A DNA stretch of 6,686 nucleotides from WVWW01 sp041568335 (GCA_041568335.1 JBFFZZ010000170.1:1-6686), one strand, 5' to 3'; positions 1-6,307 are shown, numbered from the stretch's first letter. A program made the numbers and translations. Notes: generated by a model from the sequence alone, not told the origin.

Positions 1-2445
1 CAGGATCAGCGTCGGCCCGATCTGCGCCGGAGGAAAAGCGACACCCGGAGATTGATCGGCGCAGTCGCAAGCATCCGGCACGCCGTCCCCGTCGCTGTCC
101 TGGTCGCCGACATCCAGCGGGCAGGGATCGCAGGCGTCGCCGCGGCCGTCTCCGTCACTGTCCTCCTGGCCGGGGTTCGGGACGTCGGGACAGTTGTCCT
201 CGTCCCCGCAAATCCCGTCACCGTCGATGTCGTTGAGCGGATCGTCCGGACAGAGGTCGCACTCGTCCCCCACGCCGTCCAGGTCCTCGTCGTCCTGGCC
301 GGGGTTCGGCACGATCGGGCAGTTGTCCACGTCCCCGCAGACACCGTCGTTGTCGATGTCGTTGTCGGGATCGTTGGGGCAGGTGTCGCAGACGTCCCCG
401 AGGCCGTCTCCATCGGCATCTTGCTGCAGCGGATTCGGGTCGTTCGGGCAGTTGTCCACGTCCCCGCAGACGCCGTCGTTGTCGATGTCGTTGTCCGGAT
501 CGTCGGGACAGGTGTCGCAGGCGTCCCCGAGCCCGTCGCCGTCCGCGTCCTGCTGCAGCGGGTTGGGGTCGTTCGGGCAGTTGTCGTCCGGCGTGCAGAT
601 CCCGTCGAAGTCGGGATCGTCGCAGAAGCTCTTGAGGATCGTGAACTGATCCAGGATCGCCCCGCCGGAATCGAGGAAGGTGGCGTCGAGCCGGTCGTTG
701 TCGAAGTCCAGCACCACCGAGCCCAGCATGTTCCAGCTGACGAACATGGCCGGATGGTTCAGCGTGCCGCCGCTGATCTTGCCGGCGTTGCCGGCGACGA
801 CGTAGACCGCGCCCTGGTGGGGGACGGGGCCCGGTCCGGGCTTGTTGTAAGCACCGTTGCCGGCAGGATCGCCGTCTCCCGCGTCGATCTGCATGCCCGG
901 CACGAAGGTCGTCGAATCGCCGTAGTGCCCGTCGATCAGGAACGAGCGCTCGTAGCTGTGGCTGTGGCCGCTGAGCACCAGATCGACCCCGTTGGACTCC
1001 AGGATCGGCAGCGCGTTCTGGCGCATGTCGATCAGCGGGGTTTCGATATCCGAGTCGTGCGAGCCCTTGGTGTAGGGCGGGTGGTGCCAGTAGGCGATCG
1101 TCCAGTCACGCGTGTTGGCCGCCAGATCGGCGGCCAGCCAGGTCAGCATCGCGCCGCCGACGCTGCGGTCGGTCTCGAACGATTCGAGCACGACGAAGTG
1201 GATGTTGCCGTAGTCGAACGAGTAATAGGCCTCGGTTCCGGAGCCGAGACCGCCGGCTTCCCCGGCCGTCGGCAACGTGAAGATGTCGTAATAGGGACCC
1301 GTCTGCGTGGCCGAGTCGGCGCTGATCCCGTCGTGGTTGCCGAGCGTGGGCCACAGCACCGACTTGCGCAGCATGTCCGGGTAGATGTCGAACAACGCCG
1401 CCTGGTATTCGGCATCGGTCCCGTCGTTGTAGGCGTTGTCGCCGAGCATCAGCCACAGGTCGGTGTGTTGGTTGGCGGTGAAGACGTAGTAGGCGTCGCG
1501 TACGTTGCGGGCGTTCTGATCGGCCGTGCCGGAATCGCCGAGCACCCAGACCCGGGTCGGCTTGGGGCTGCCCGGCGAAGGTGCGGTGACGAAGAAGTGG
1601 CGATCGTCGGCGCCGACGAGCAGATCCGTCGTGTCCCCGATGGCGTAGTAGTAGGTCTGGTCCGCGGCCAGCCCGGTGAGCGCGATCTCGTGCTCCGTCG
1701 AGACGGTCAGCTCGTCGACGGACAGGGTCAACAGGTCCGGCGCCAGGCCATAGGCGACGCGGCTGTCGGTCGGCGTGTCGGTGCGCCAGCGCAGCGTCAC
1801 CGCGTCGTCGCTGCCCGTCTGCAGGTAGGGACCGCGGACGAGCGAGTCGGCCGGGTTGACGATCAGCTGCGGGACGAGGACGAGATCGGACGATACGGCG
1901 GTGACGTTCCAGATGCCGACGGCGAGGACGTTCTGCCCGTTGACCAGCGCGGGGATGCCGCTGGCCGAGACGTCCTGGTAGGTGTAAACGGGAAGCTGGG
2001 CGTTGCTGGACTCGTGATTGATCGGGGCGGAGTCCCAATCGAGCGGGCCGGCGGGCAGCTCGGCGGAACGGAAGACCTCGACGCCGTTGATCCAGACGGC
2101 GTAGCCGTCGTCGTAATCCGCGCCGAAGATCAACGCCTGAACGTCGTTGATGTCGCTGATGTCGAAGACCGTGCGAGTGTAGACCGATCGCGACCCCGAC
2201 GGGACGACGGTCTGGAGCAAGCCCTCGGCGCCGCTACCCGACTCGTACCCGATTCCGTACGTTCCCGGTGTCCAGAGAGAATCGTCGAAACCGGCCTGCG
2301 TCCAGGTCTCGCCGAGTCCCGGATCGACACCGTTCGCCAGGTAGCTCATCGAGCTCCCGGCCTGGACGGGCACGGCTTCCTGGGCCATCCCCGGCGGACA
2401 AACGAGCAGCGCCACGCAGACGGCGAGCAGGCGGATGATTCTCAC
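1..2445 (-). CDS. Secreted purple-acid-phosphatase-like metallophosphatase with TSP3 repeats (C-terminus beyond window)
   Basis: This is a probable exported calcineurin-type metallophosphoesterase that hydrolyses phosphate esters outside the cytoplasm; the substrate is unknown. 815 codons are visible with no stop before the window edge. Residues 1-21 form a signal peptide (VRIIRLLAVC..., cleavage after GMA21). Residues about 35-195 look like a galactose-binding jelly-roll (YDDGYAVWING near 111-121). Residues about 203-287 resemble the purple-acid-phosphatase Fn3-like domain (RGPYLQ...TLRW). The catalytic domain carries all five metal motifs: GDSG (D304), GDNAY (D336, Y339), GNHD (N370, H371), WHHPPY (H454) and GHSH (H494, H496). 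Residues 608 to about 795 are Cys/Asp-rich TSP3 calcium repeats. The GTG start is chosen because GAGG lies 5 nt upstream and a clean signal peptide begins there; an in-frame ATG at 2493-2491 has no ribosome site. Domain calls are firm; the role is inferred. Confidence 0.93.
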   Translation of the reverse strand, partial: MRIIRLLAVCVALLVCPPGMAQEAVPVQAGSSMSYLANGVDPGLGETWTQAGFDDSLWTPGTYGIGYESGSGAEGLLQTVVPSGSRSVYTRTVFDISDINDVQALIFGADYDDGYAVWINGVEVFRSAELPAGPLDWDSAPINHESSNAQLPVYTYQDVSASGIPALVNGQNVLAVGIWNVTAVSSDLVLVPQLIVNPADSLVRGPYLQTGSDDAVTLRWRTDTPTDSRVAYGLAPDLLTLSVDELTVSTEHEIALTGLAADQTYYYAIGDTTDLLVGADDRHFFVTAPSPGSPKPTRVWVLGDSGTADQNARNVRDAYYVFTANQHTDLWLMLGDNAYNDGTDAEYQAALFDIYPDMLRKSVLWPTLGNHDGISADSATQTGPYYDIFTLPTAGEAGGLGSGTEAYYSFDYGNIHFVVLESFETDRSVGGAMLTWLAADLAANTRDWTIAYWHHPPYTKGSHDSDIETPLIDMRQNALPILESNGVDLVLSGHSHSYERSFLIDGHYGDSTTFVPGMQIDAGDGDPAGNGAYNKPGPGPVPHQGAVYVVAGNAGKISGGTLNHPAMFVSWNMLGSVVLDFDNDRLDATFLDSGGAILDQFTILKSFCDDPDFDGICTPDDNCPNDPNPLQQDADGDGLGDACDTCPDDPDNDIDNDGVCGDVDNCPNDPNPLQQDADGDGLGDVCDTCPNDPDNDIDNDGVCGDVDNCPIVPNPGQDDEDLDGVGDECDLCPDDPLNDIDGDGICGDEDNCPDVPNPGQEDSDGDGRGDACDPCPLDVGDQDSDGDGVPDACDCADQSPGVAFPPAQIGPTLIL
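61..585 (-). repeat. Tandem 129-bp (43-residue) TSP3 repeat units inside the phosphatase gene
   Basis: Three full 129-bp units (585-457, 456-328, 327-199) and a fourth diverged unit (198 to about 61) encode residues 621 to about 795. Each unit reads roughly DNCP..PNP.Q, then D.DGDG.GD.CD, then CP.DP.NDID.DG.CGD. Regular Asp positions and paired Cys match thrombospondin type 3 repeats, which wrap around calcium ions. A partial unit precedes them (CDDPDFDGIC, from residue 608). The first two units are nearly identical in DNA as well as protein, while units three and four have drifted, which suggests recent duplication or gene conversion of the first pair. Confidence 0.9.
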
Positions 2446-2450
2446 GTCGA

Positions 2451-2454
2451 CCTC
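2451..2454 (-). promoter_or_regulatory. Shine-Dalgarno GAGG for the phosphatase GTG start
   Basis: On the minus strand GAGG is followed by TCGAC and then GTG at 2445, a 5-nt spacing. It decides in favour of this GTG over the upstream in-frame ATG at 2493-2491, which has no purine-rich site in front of it. Confidence 0.6.
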
Positions 2455-2580
2455 GATCCGGTACCCCCCCGAATCGGTTCCCGAAGTCCTCATATACGTC
2501 GAAACCGTGCTGCGTGCCGCGAACCTCGACGTCGGGCACCCAGGCTTGTTGCGCGATTGCAAGGCGAGCCGTACCTGGCG

Positions 2581-2589
2581 TGCCATAAT
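2581..2589 (+). promoter_or_regulatory. Extended -10 promoter element for the short-chain dehydrogenase gene
   Basis: TGCCATAAT matches the extended -10 form (TGn followed by CATAAT, five of six to TATAAT). No good -35 lies at 17 bp; TTGCAA at 2557-2562 is 21 bp away, and extended -10 promoters can work without a -35. Transcription would begin near 2596, giving a leader of about 11 nt before the ATG at 2607. The rest of the 161-bp divergent spacer (2446-2606) must also hold the phosphatase promoter, which I could not place with confidence. Confidence 0.5.
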
Positions 2590-2606
2590 CGCGCGGCGAG
2601 CACACG

Positions 2607-3404
2607 ATGGGGCGCTTCCAAGACAAACTCGTGCTGATCACCGGTGCATCGGCGGGGATCGGCAAGGTCACCGCGCAGGAGTTCGTGCGCGAGGGCGCGC
2701 GCGTGATCGGCACCGGGCGCAACCGCGAGCGGCTGGACGCGGTCCGCGACGAGATCGGCGCCGGCAAGTTCGTGCCGATCGTCGCCGACGTGGCGGATGC
2801 CGGCTCGATGGCGTCGATGGTCACCCGGATCGTCGGCGAGGTCGGGCTCCCGGACATCGTGATCGCCAACGCGGGGATCGGCCACGACGCGCATTTCGTC
2901 GATACCAGCGAGGAGGCCTGGCGCGAGCTTTTCGAGACCAACGTCTTCGGCGTCGTCCGCACGGTGAGACCGTTCGTCCCGGGGATGATCGAGCGCGGCA
3001 GCGGACGCGTCCTGCTGATCTCGTCGGTGGTCGGCAAGCGCGGGATCCCGCACTACGCCGCCTACTCCGCCAGCAAGTTCGCGCTGGACGGGCTCGCCGA
3101 CGTGCTGCGCGTGGAGCTCGTCGGCACCGGCGTCACGCTCGGCACGATCTACCCCTCCTCGACGGTCAGCGAGTTCCAGGACCGCACGCAGCGTGTCGGG
3201 CTGGAGCGCAAGCCGAAGCGGCCGAAGCGCCACCCGACGATCAAGGTCGCCCGCGCGATCCTCTCCATGGCCGGGTCGAGGCGGCCCGAGATGCTGCTCT
3301 CGTTCGAGGGCAACTTCATGGCGGTCGTGGACAAGATCTCGCCGCGGCTGGTCGATTGGATCCTGTCACGCGTGCTGCAGCGACGGAAGACCGAGCTGGT
3401 CTAG
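2607..3404 (+). CDS. Short-chain dehydrogenase/reductase (SDR family)
   Basis: This is a 265-residue NAD(P)-dependent oxidoreductase of the classical SDR type, probably cytoplasmic; its substrate cannot be told from sequence. The Rossmann cofactor motif TGASAGIG is at 12-19 and NAG at 88-90. The catalytic tetrad is Asn112, Ser140, Tyr153 and Lys157 (YSASK), with the usual 13-residue Ser-to-Tyr spacing. Arg38 and Arg40 after the second strand (GTGRNRER) favour NADP(H) over NAD. The length is normal for the family. The start is secure: an in-frame TAA at 2586-2588 lies just upstream and no other start codon intervenes. Only a weak GCGAG precedes the ATG. The C-terminal third is unusually basic around 200-210 (RKPKRPKRH). 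It is divergent from the phosphatase gene and converges with the NUDIX gene, sharing a CTAG at the stops. Confidence 0.93.
   Translation: MGRFQDKLVLITGASAGIGKVTAQEFVREGARVIGTGRNRERLDAVRDEIGAGKFVPIVADVADAGSMASMVTRIVGEVGLPDIVIANAGIGHDAHFVDTSEEAWRELFETNVFGVVRTVRPFVPGMIERGSGRVLLISSVVGKRGIPHYAAYSASKFALDGLADVLRVELVGTGVTLGTIYPSSTVSEFQDRTQRVGLERKPKRPKRHPTIKVARAILSMAGSRRPEMLLSFEGNFMAVVDKISPRLVDWILSRVLQRRKTELV
3401..3404. other. Shared CTAG: overlapping stop codons of convergent SDR and NUDIX genes
   Basis: The palindrome CTAG provides TAG at 3402-3404 for the plus-strand dehydrogenase and TAG (plus-strand CTA, 3401-3403) for the minus-strand NUDIX gene. The two genes therefore overlap tail to tail by 4 bp, with no room for an intergenic terminator. 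Confidence 0.95.
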
Positions 3405-3937
3405 CCGGACGCCTGCCCGTAGAGCTTGAATGCCGCGATGACCAAGGCGTGGCTGATCTCGCCGTCGGCGATCATCCGCTCGACGTCGTCGAGCCGTACC
3501 AGCACCTGTTCGATACGCTCGTTGGGATCGAGCTGGGGCTCGGAAGTCTTCTTCGCGCCGCGTGCCAGGAACGTGTGACAGCGGTTGTTCTGGATCGACG
3601 GGTTGGGGTGCACCCAACCGAGCGGGCTCCAGTCGTCGGATTCGTAGCCCGTTTCTTCTTTCAGCTCACGCCTTGCCGTGTCGAACGGCTTTTCCCCCGG
3701 ATCGCACATGCCGCCGGGGATCTCGAGCGTCAACGATTCGGTCCCGAAGCGGTACTGCCGCACCATCGGGATCTGCAGCTCGTCGGTCAAGGCGATCACG
3801 TTGATCCACTCCGGCATGTCGAGCACGTGGAACGGGCGCGGCTCGCCGCCTTCGGGTGGCTCGAAGTGGACGCGATCGAGCGAGAAGATGCCGCAGCGCT
3901 GGATACGCTCGGCGTCACGACGGCTCCAACGGGGCAC
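3401..3937 (-). CDS. NUDIX hydrolase (ADP-ribose pyrophosphatase-like)
   Basis: This is a 178-residue predicted NUDIX pyrophosphohydrolase, probably cytoplasmic, which would cleave a nucleoside diphosphate linked to another group. The full Nudix box runs from G76 to Y98: G76, E82, R90-E91, E94-E95, G97, with REL.EETG clearly visible. The preceding QYRFGTESL and LEIPGG (60-76) resemble ADP-ribose or nucleotide-sugar pyrophosphatases rather than MutT (8-oxo-dGTPase). NPSIQNNRCHTFLA (112-125) follows. It starts at GTG; no usable start codon downstream would keep the N-terminal strands. The start lies 9 nt after the stop of the upstream coiled-coil gene and has no strong ribosome site, so translational coupling is likely. 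The family call is firm and the substrate is inferred. Confidence 0.92.
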   Translation of the reverse strand: MPRWSRRDAERIQRCGIFSLDRVHFEPPEGGEPRPFHVLDMPEWINVIALTDELQIPMVRQYRFGTESLTLEIPGGMCDPGEKPFDTARRELKEETGYESDDWSPLGWVHPNPSIQNNRCHTFLARGAKKTSEPQLDPNERIEQVLVRLDDVERMIADGEISHALVIAAFKLYGQASG

Positions 3938-3946
3938 GTTGGAAGC

Positions 3947-4324
3947 CTACTCGGCGGGTTTCTCTTCGGCGGGTTTCTCTTCGGCGACCGCTTCGGCCGG
4001 TGCTTCTTCGGCAGGCGCTTCCTCGGCCTTGGCCTCCTCGGCGGGGGCGGCCTCGGCCGGAACTTCCGCGGGAGCTTCCTCGGCGGCAGGTGCCGGGGCC
4101 GGCTCGGTCGGCGCCGGGGCGGCCTTGGCCGCGGCAGCCTTCTCGGCCAGCTTGGCCACACGCTCGGCCTGGACCGACAAGGCGCGGCGCTTGCGCTGGA
4201 TACGACGCAGCTGCTTGCCCAGCTCGCGCGACTTCGCGACATCGGGGGCCTCGCCGAGACCGGCGATCGCTTCCTTGATCTTCGCCTCGCGTTGTTGGAC
4301 TCGTTCCAGGGTCGTGGCTGGCAT
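3947..4324 (-). CDS. Small coiled-coil protein with Ala/Glu/Pro-rich tail, unknown function
   Basis: I do not recognise a family for this 125-residue protein. Residues 1-65 are charged and helical with heptad-like spacing and a basic patch (RRIQRKRRAL at 40-49), consistent with a coiled coil. Residues 66-125 are a low-complexity acidic tail built from PAEE, APAE and EKPAE units. There is no signal peptide, membrane segment or cysteine. A strong purine-rich ribosome site (GGAGGGAGAG) precedes the ATG. It is the first gene of a likely two-gene unit with the NUDIX hydrolase, 9 nt apart. The third-position GC pattern and good ribosome site argue that it is real. A basic helical head with an acidic disordered tail could suit a nucleic-acid- or ribosome-associated protein, but this is speculation. 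Confidence 0.8.
   Translation of the reverse strand: MPATTLERVQQREAKIKEAIAGLGEAPDVAKSRELGKQLRRIQRKRRALSVQAERVAKLAEKAAAAKAAPAPTEPAPAPAAEEAPAEVPAEAAPAEEAKAEEAPAEEAPAEAVAEEKPAEEKPAE
3951..3980. repeat. 15-bp perfect tandem duplication in the coiled-coil gene tail
   Basis: TCGGCGGGTTTCTCT occurs twice in direct tandem (3951-3965 and 3966-3980) and encodes the terminal EKPAE-EKPAE on the minus strand. Degenerate TCGGC-spaced copies continue to about 4135 and encode the rest of the Ala/Glu/Pro tail. The unit is a multiple of three, so gain or loss of a copy changes tail length without breaking the frame. Confidence 0.85.
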
Positions 4325-4330
4325 CGCGTG

Positions 4331-4340
4331 CTCTCCCTCC
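4331..4340 (-). promoter_or_regulatory. Shine-Dalgarno of the coiled-coil/NUDIX unit
   Basis: On the minus strand GGAGGGAGAG lies 6 nt before the ATG at 4324 (10 nt counted from the GGAGGG core). It is the strongest ribosome binding site in the window and contrasts with the missing sites on the neighbouring plus-strand genes. Confidence 0.65.
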
Positions 4341-4371
4341 GAAATGAGCCACGTATGCTAGCACCAGTCCG

Positions 4372-4377
4372 TATAAT
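4372..4377 (+). promoter_or_regulatory. Perfect -10 TATAAT abutting the ferredoxin start codon
   Basis: TATAAT ends 7 nt before the ATG at 4385, so transcription would start at about 4384-4385, on the start codon itself. No -35 match is evident at 16-18 bp and no Shine-Dalgarno lies between. The 60-bp spacer 4325-4384 also holds TGCTAGCAT on the minus strand (4363-4355, a TGn-extended weak -10), a candidate promoter for the divergent coiled-coil gene. Confidence 0.55.
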
Positions 4378-4384
4378 CCCGCCC

Positions 4385-4726
4385 ATGCCTCCGCTCGAGC
4401 GCCACGTCTTCGTCTGCGAGAACGTCCGGGATCCGGACAACCCCAAAGGCTGTTGCGCCTCCAAGAACGCGGTGGCGGTGCGCACCCGGCTGAAGCGGCT
4501 GGCCTTCGAGGCGGGGTTGCGCGGCCGCATGCGCATCAACAAGGCGGGTTGCCTGGACCAGTGCGAGCACGGGGTCACCGTGGTCGTCTACCCCGAGGCC
4601 GTCTGGTACGGCGGGGTCACCGTCGAGGACTGCGACGAGCTGTTCCACGAGCACGTGCTCAACGGCCGTCCGGTCGAGCGGTTGCGGATCGAATCGATGC
4701 GGCCGGTCCAGGATGCCGGCGACTGA
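4385..4726 (+). CDS. Thioredoxin-like [2Fe-2S] ferredoxin
   Basis: This 113-residue protein matches small (2Fe-2S) ferredoxins of the thioredoxin-like fold (COG3411 type), which carry electrons in the cytoplasm; the partners are unknown. Likely cluster ligands are Cys11, Cys23 (or the adjacent Cys24), Cys56 and Cys60, arranged C-x11-C ... C-x3-C. Typical strings are HVFVCEN at 7-13 and NKAGCLDQCEHG at 52-63, followed by VVVYPEAVWYGGVT. The start at 4385 places the first strand normally. An in-frame ATG at 4355 would add ten residues but would put the TATAAT inside the gene. Its last 14 nt overlap mutY, so the two are probably co-transcribed and MutY translation may be coupled. The family assignment is strong. 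Confidence 0.93.
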   Translation: MPPLERHVFVCENVRDPDNPKGCCASKNAVAVRTRLKRLAFEAGLRGRMRINKAGCLDQCEHGVTVVVYPEAVWYGGVTVEDCDELFHEHVLNGRPVERLRIESMRPVQDAGD

Positions 4727-5786
4727 CGTGCGCCGGCAACGCGGGTCGCTGCTGCGATGGTACCGCGCGAATCGGCGCGCTCTGCCGTGGCGGGATTCGA
4801 ACGACCCGTACGCGATCTGGGTCTCCGAGATCATGCTTCAGCAGACCCAGGTCGCGACGGTGCTCCCCTACTACGAGGCGTTCCTGCAGCGGTTTCCGGA
4901 TGTCGCGACGCTTGCCGCGGCGAGCGAGGACGACGTGCTCGCGCGGTGGAGCGGTCTCGGTTACTACCGTCGCGCGCGTGCGCTGCATCGCGCGGCGCGG
5001 GAGCTCGTGCAAAAGCAGGGTGGGAAGATCCCCGCCGACGCCGCGACGCTGCGAGAGCTTCCCGGGATCGGACGGTACACCGCCGGCGCGATCGCGAGCA
5101 TCGCCTTCGACCGGCCGGAACCGATCCTCGACGGCAACGTGCGGCGCGTGCTGGCGCGCTGGTTCGGTGTGGATGGAGCAAGGCTCGGCAAGGCGGAGGA
5201 GGAACGACGACTCTGGGAGCTCGCCGCCGAGCTCGTTCGCGGTTCCGCACCCGGCGATCTCAACCAGGCGTTGATGGAGCTCGGCGCGACGGTCTGTCAT
5301 CCACGCGATCCCGCCTGCACCGCTTGCCCGGTGCGCTCCGCTTGTCACGCCCGCACGCACCGTGAGATCGAGGACCTGCCCGCATCGACGCCGAGAAGAA
5401 AATCGGTCTCGGTCCGGGTCGGCGTCGCCGTGATCCGGCGCGGCGGCAAGGTGCTGCTCGAGCGACCCGACGAGGCGAACCCGTTTCGCGGACGCTGGGA
5501 TCTACCCGCCGTCGAGTTGGATCGTGGCGGTTTCGCGGGCGAGGCCTTGGCGGACCGGCTGGGAAAACGTCATCGGGTGCGTGTCGCGATGGGCGCCTGC
5601 CTGGGGCATGCGACACACGGCATCCTGCACCGCCGCCTGAAGCTCGAGGTGCACGCCGGCACGTTGCGGCGCGGCCGGATTGCGAGCTCCGACAGCCTCT
5701 CGTGGGTGACCCTGGACCGGCTCGACGAGCATCCGGTCTCCGGTGCGACCCGCAAGGCTCTTCGGTTGGCCGTCTCGCCGCGCTAG
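4713..5786 (+). CDS. mutY: A/G-specific adenine DNA glycosylase MutY
   Basis: MutY removes adenine mispaired with 8-oxoguanine in base excision repair. The 357-residue length is normal. The N-terminal HhH-GPD glycosylase has catalytic Glu39 in SEIMLQQTQVATV, the helix-hairpin-helix LPGIGRYTAGAIA (116-128) and catalytic Asp140 in PILDGNVRRVLAR. A [4Fe-4S] loop follows with Cys195, Cys202, Cys205 and Cys211 (C-x6-C-x2-C-x5-C). Residues about 230-357 form the Nudix-like 8-oxoG recognition domain (VGVAVIRRGGKVLLERP; FRGRWDLP), with a His-rich LGHATHGILH loop near 297-306 at the place of the usual FSH recognition loop. The start at 4713 overlaps the ferredoxin gene by 14 nt; GTG at 4728, just after that gene's stop, is an alternative that removes five residues. 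Neither has a clear ribosome site. The stop shares a CTAG with the convergent membrane-protein gene. Confidence 0.97.
   Translation: MPATDVRRQRGSLLRWYRANRRALPWRDSNDPYAIWVSEIMLQQTQVATVLPYYEAFLQRFPDVATLAAASEDDVLARWSGLGYYRRARALHRAARELVQKQGGKIPADAATLRELPGIGRYTAGAIASIAFDRPEPILDGNVRRVLARWFGVDGARLGKAEEERRLWELAAELVRGSAPGDLNQALMELGATVCHPRDPACTACPVRSACHARTHREIEDLPASTPRRKSVSVRVGVAVIRRGGKVLLERPDEANPFRGRWDLPAVELDRGGFAGEALADRLGKRHRVRVAMGACLGHATHGILHRRLKLEVHAGTLRRGRIASSDSLSWVTLDRLDEHPVSGATRKALRLAVSPR
5783..5786. other. Shared CTAG: overlapping stop codons of convergent mutY and membrane-protein genes
   Basis: CTAG supplies TAG at 5784-5786 to mutY and TAG (plus-strand CTA, 5783-5785) to the minus-strand gene, exactly repeating the arrangement at 3401-3404. 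Confidence 0.85.
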
Positions 5787-6244
5787 ATCCACCACGACCG
5801 GTCTCGACCGTCTTCTTCTAGCGACGCCTCGGGCGGGATCTCACGTGCGAAGCGGTAGGGCCGGCCGCAGGCCAGCGGCCAGGCGGCGATCGCCGCATCG
5901 AAACCGGCCCAGTAGCCGCACAGGAATCCGAACGTCGCGCGCGTTTCGTCGTGCCGCTCGGCAACGGTCATGAACAGCATCGCCGCGGCGGCGGCGAGGG
6001 CCACCGGCAGCCAGTAGAGACGCAGCAGCGAGGCATGCGAGCGACCGCTGCCCCAGCAGGCGAGCCCGCGCGCCCGGACGCCCGCCGTGTAACCGAGAAC
6101 GGGGCCCGCGCCGATGCCGAGCCGGGCCCACCAGCGCACGCGCTCGTCGACGAGCCCGCCGAGATCGGACCATAAGTCGAGGAGCAGTGCGAGGATGGCG
6201 ACCCAGGCGGCCAGCCAGAGTGTGCCGGCGATGCGTCGAATCAA
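5783..6244 (-). CDS. Small multi-pass membrane protein, unknown function
   Basis: I do not recognise the family. From TTG at 6244 it encodes 153 residues with hydrophobic segments at about 6-25 (AGTLWLAAWVAILALLLDLW), 42-57 (weak), 75-95 (LYWLPVALAAAAAMLFMTVA) and 104-126 (FGFLCGYWAGFDAAIAAW), then a charged tail ending RDRSWWI. This suggests three or four inner-membrane helices. The frame stays open to an ATG at 6502, but that start lies inside the divergent hydrolase gene and gives an unconvincing N-terminus. An ATG at 6361 would add 39 residues and overlap the hydrolase ATG in a CATG. TTG is preferred because a positively charged IRR and the first helix follow at once. GAGGG lies 15 nt upstream, too far to be convincing. 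Existence is likely; the start is uncertain. Confidence 0.72.
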   Translation of the reverse strand: MIRRIAGTLWLAAWVAILALLLDLWSDLGGLVDERVRWWARLGIGAGPVLGYTAGVRARGLACWGSGRSHASLLRLYWLPVALAAAAAMLFMTVAERHDETRATFGFLCGYWAGFDAAIAAWPLACGRPYRFAREIPPEASLEEDGRDRSWWI

Positions 6245-6251
6245 GAAGGTG

Positions 6252-6279
6252 ATTGTGCACCCTCGACCGCCTGTGTGGA
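6252..6279 (-). promoter_or_regulatory. Weak candidate promoter for the small membrane-protein gene
   Basis: On the minus strand TCCACA (6279-6274) is followed 16 bp later by CACAAT (6257-6252), each four of six to consensus. Transcription would begin at about 6245, directly at the proposed TTG start. The matches are modest and could be chance. Confidence 0.25.
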
Positions 6280-6307
6280 CGCGACAACGCGGCCCGATGA
6301 GTTCTCG

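Noticed and set aside
61..585. Regular repeats as a possible CRISPR array
   Set aside because: Units are 129 bp, contiguous without unique spacers, in frame, and encode a known protein repeat.
194..649. Repetitive Ser/Pro/Gly-rich plus-strand frame of 151 codons
   Set aside because: Its repeats are simply the antisense reading of the TSP3 repeat DNA, with the same 129-bp period.
1106..2038. Arg-rich minus-strand frame of 310 codons
   Set aside because: It overlaps the phosphatase gene on the same strand in a different frame. Its composition is arginine-dominated and has no recognisable motif.
52..2637. An 861-codon plus-strand open frame
   Set aside because: It lies antisense to the phosphatase gene, whose opposite frame has a signal peptide, five catalytic motifs and TSP3 repeats. 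The plus-strand product is Val/Arg/Asp-rich with no domain, as expected for a shadow frame in GC-rich DNA.
3401..3937. Calling the NUDIX gene mutT because mutY is nearby
   Set aside because: The sequence before the Nudix box (QYRF...EIPGG) and the region after it resemble ADP-ribose or nucleotide-sugar pyrophosphatases, not MutT, and the gene is on the opposite strand to mutY.
2435..4726. A 763-codon plus-strand open frame ending in the ferredoxin
   Set aside because: It crosses the dehydrogenase in another frame and runs antisense to the NUDIX and coiled-coil genes. Only its last 113 codons are coding, and they have their own promoter-like element and start.
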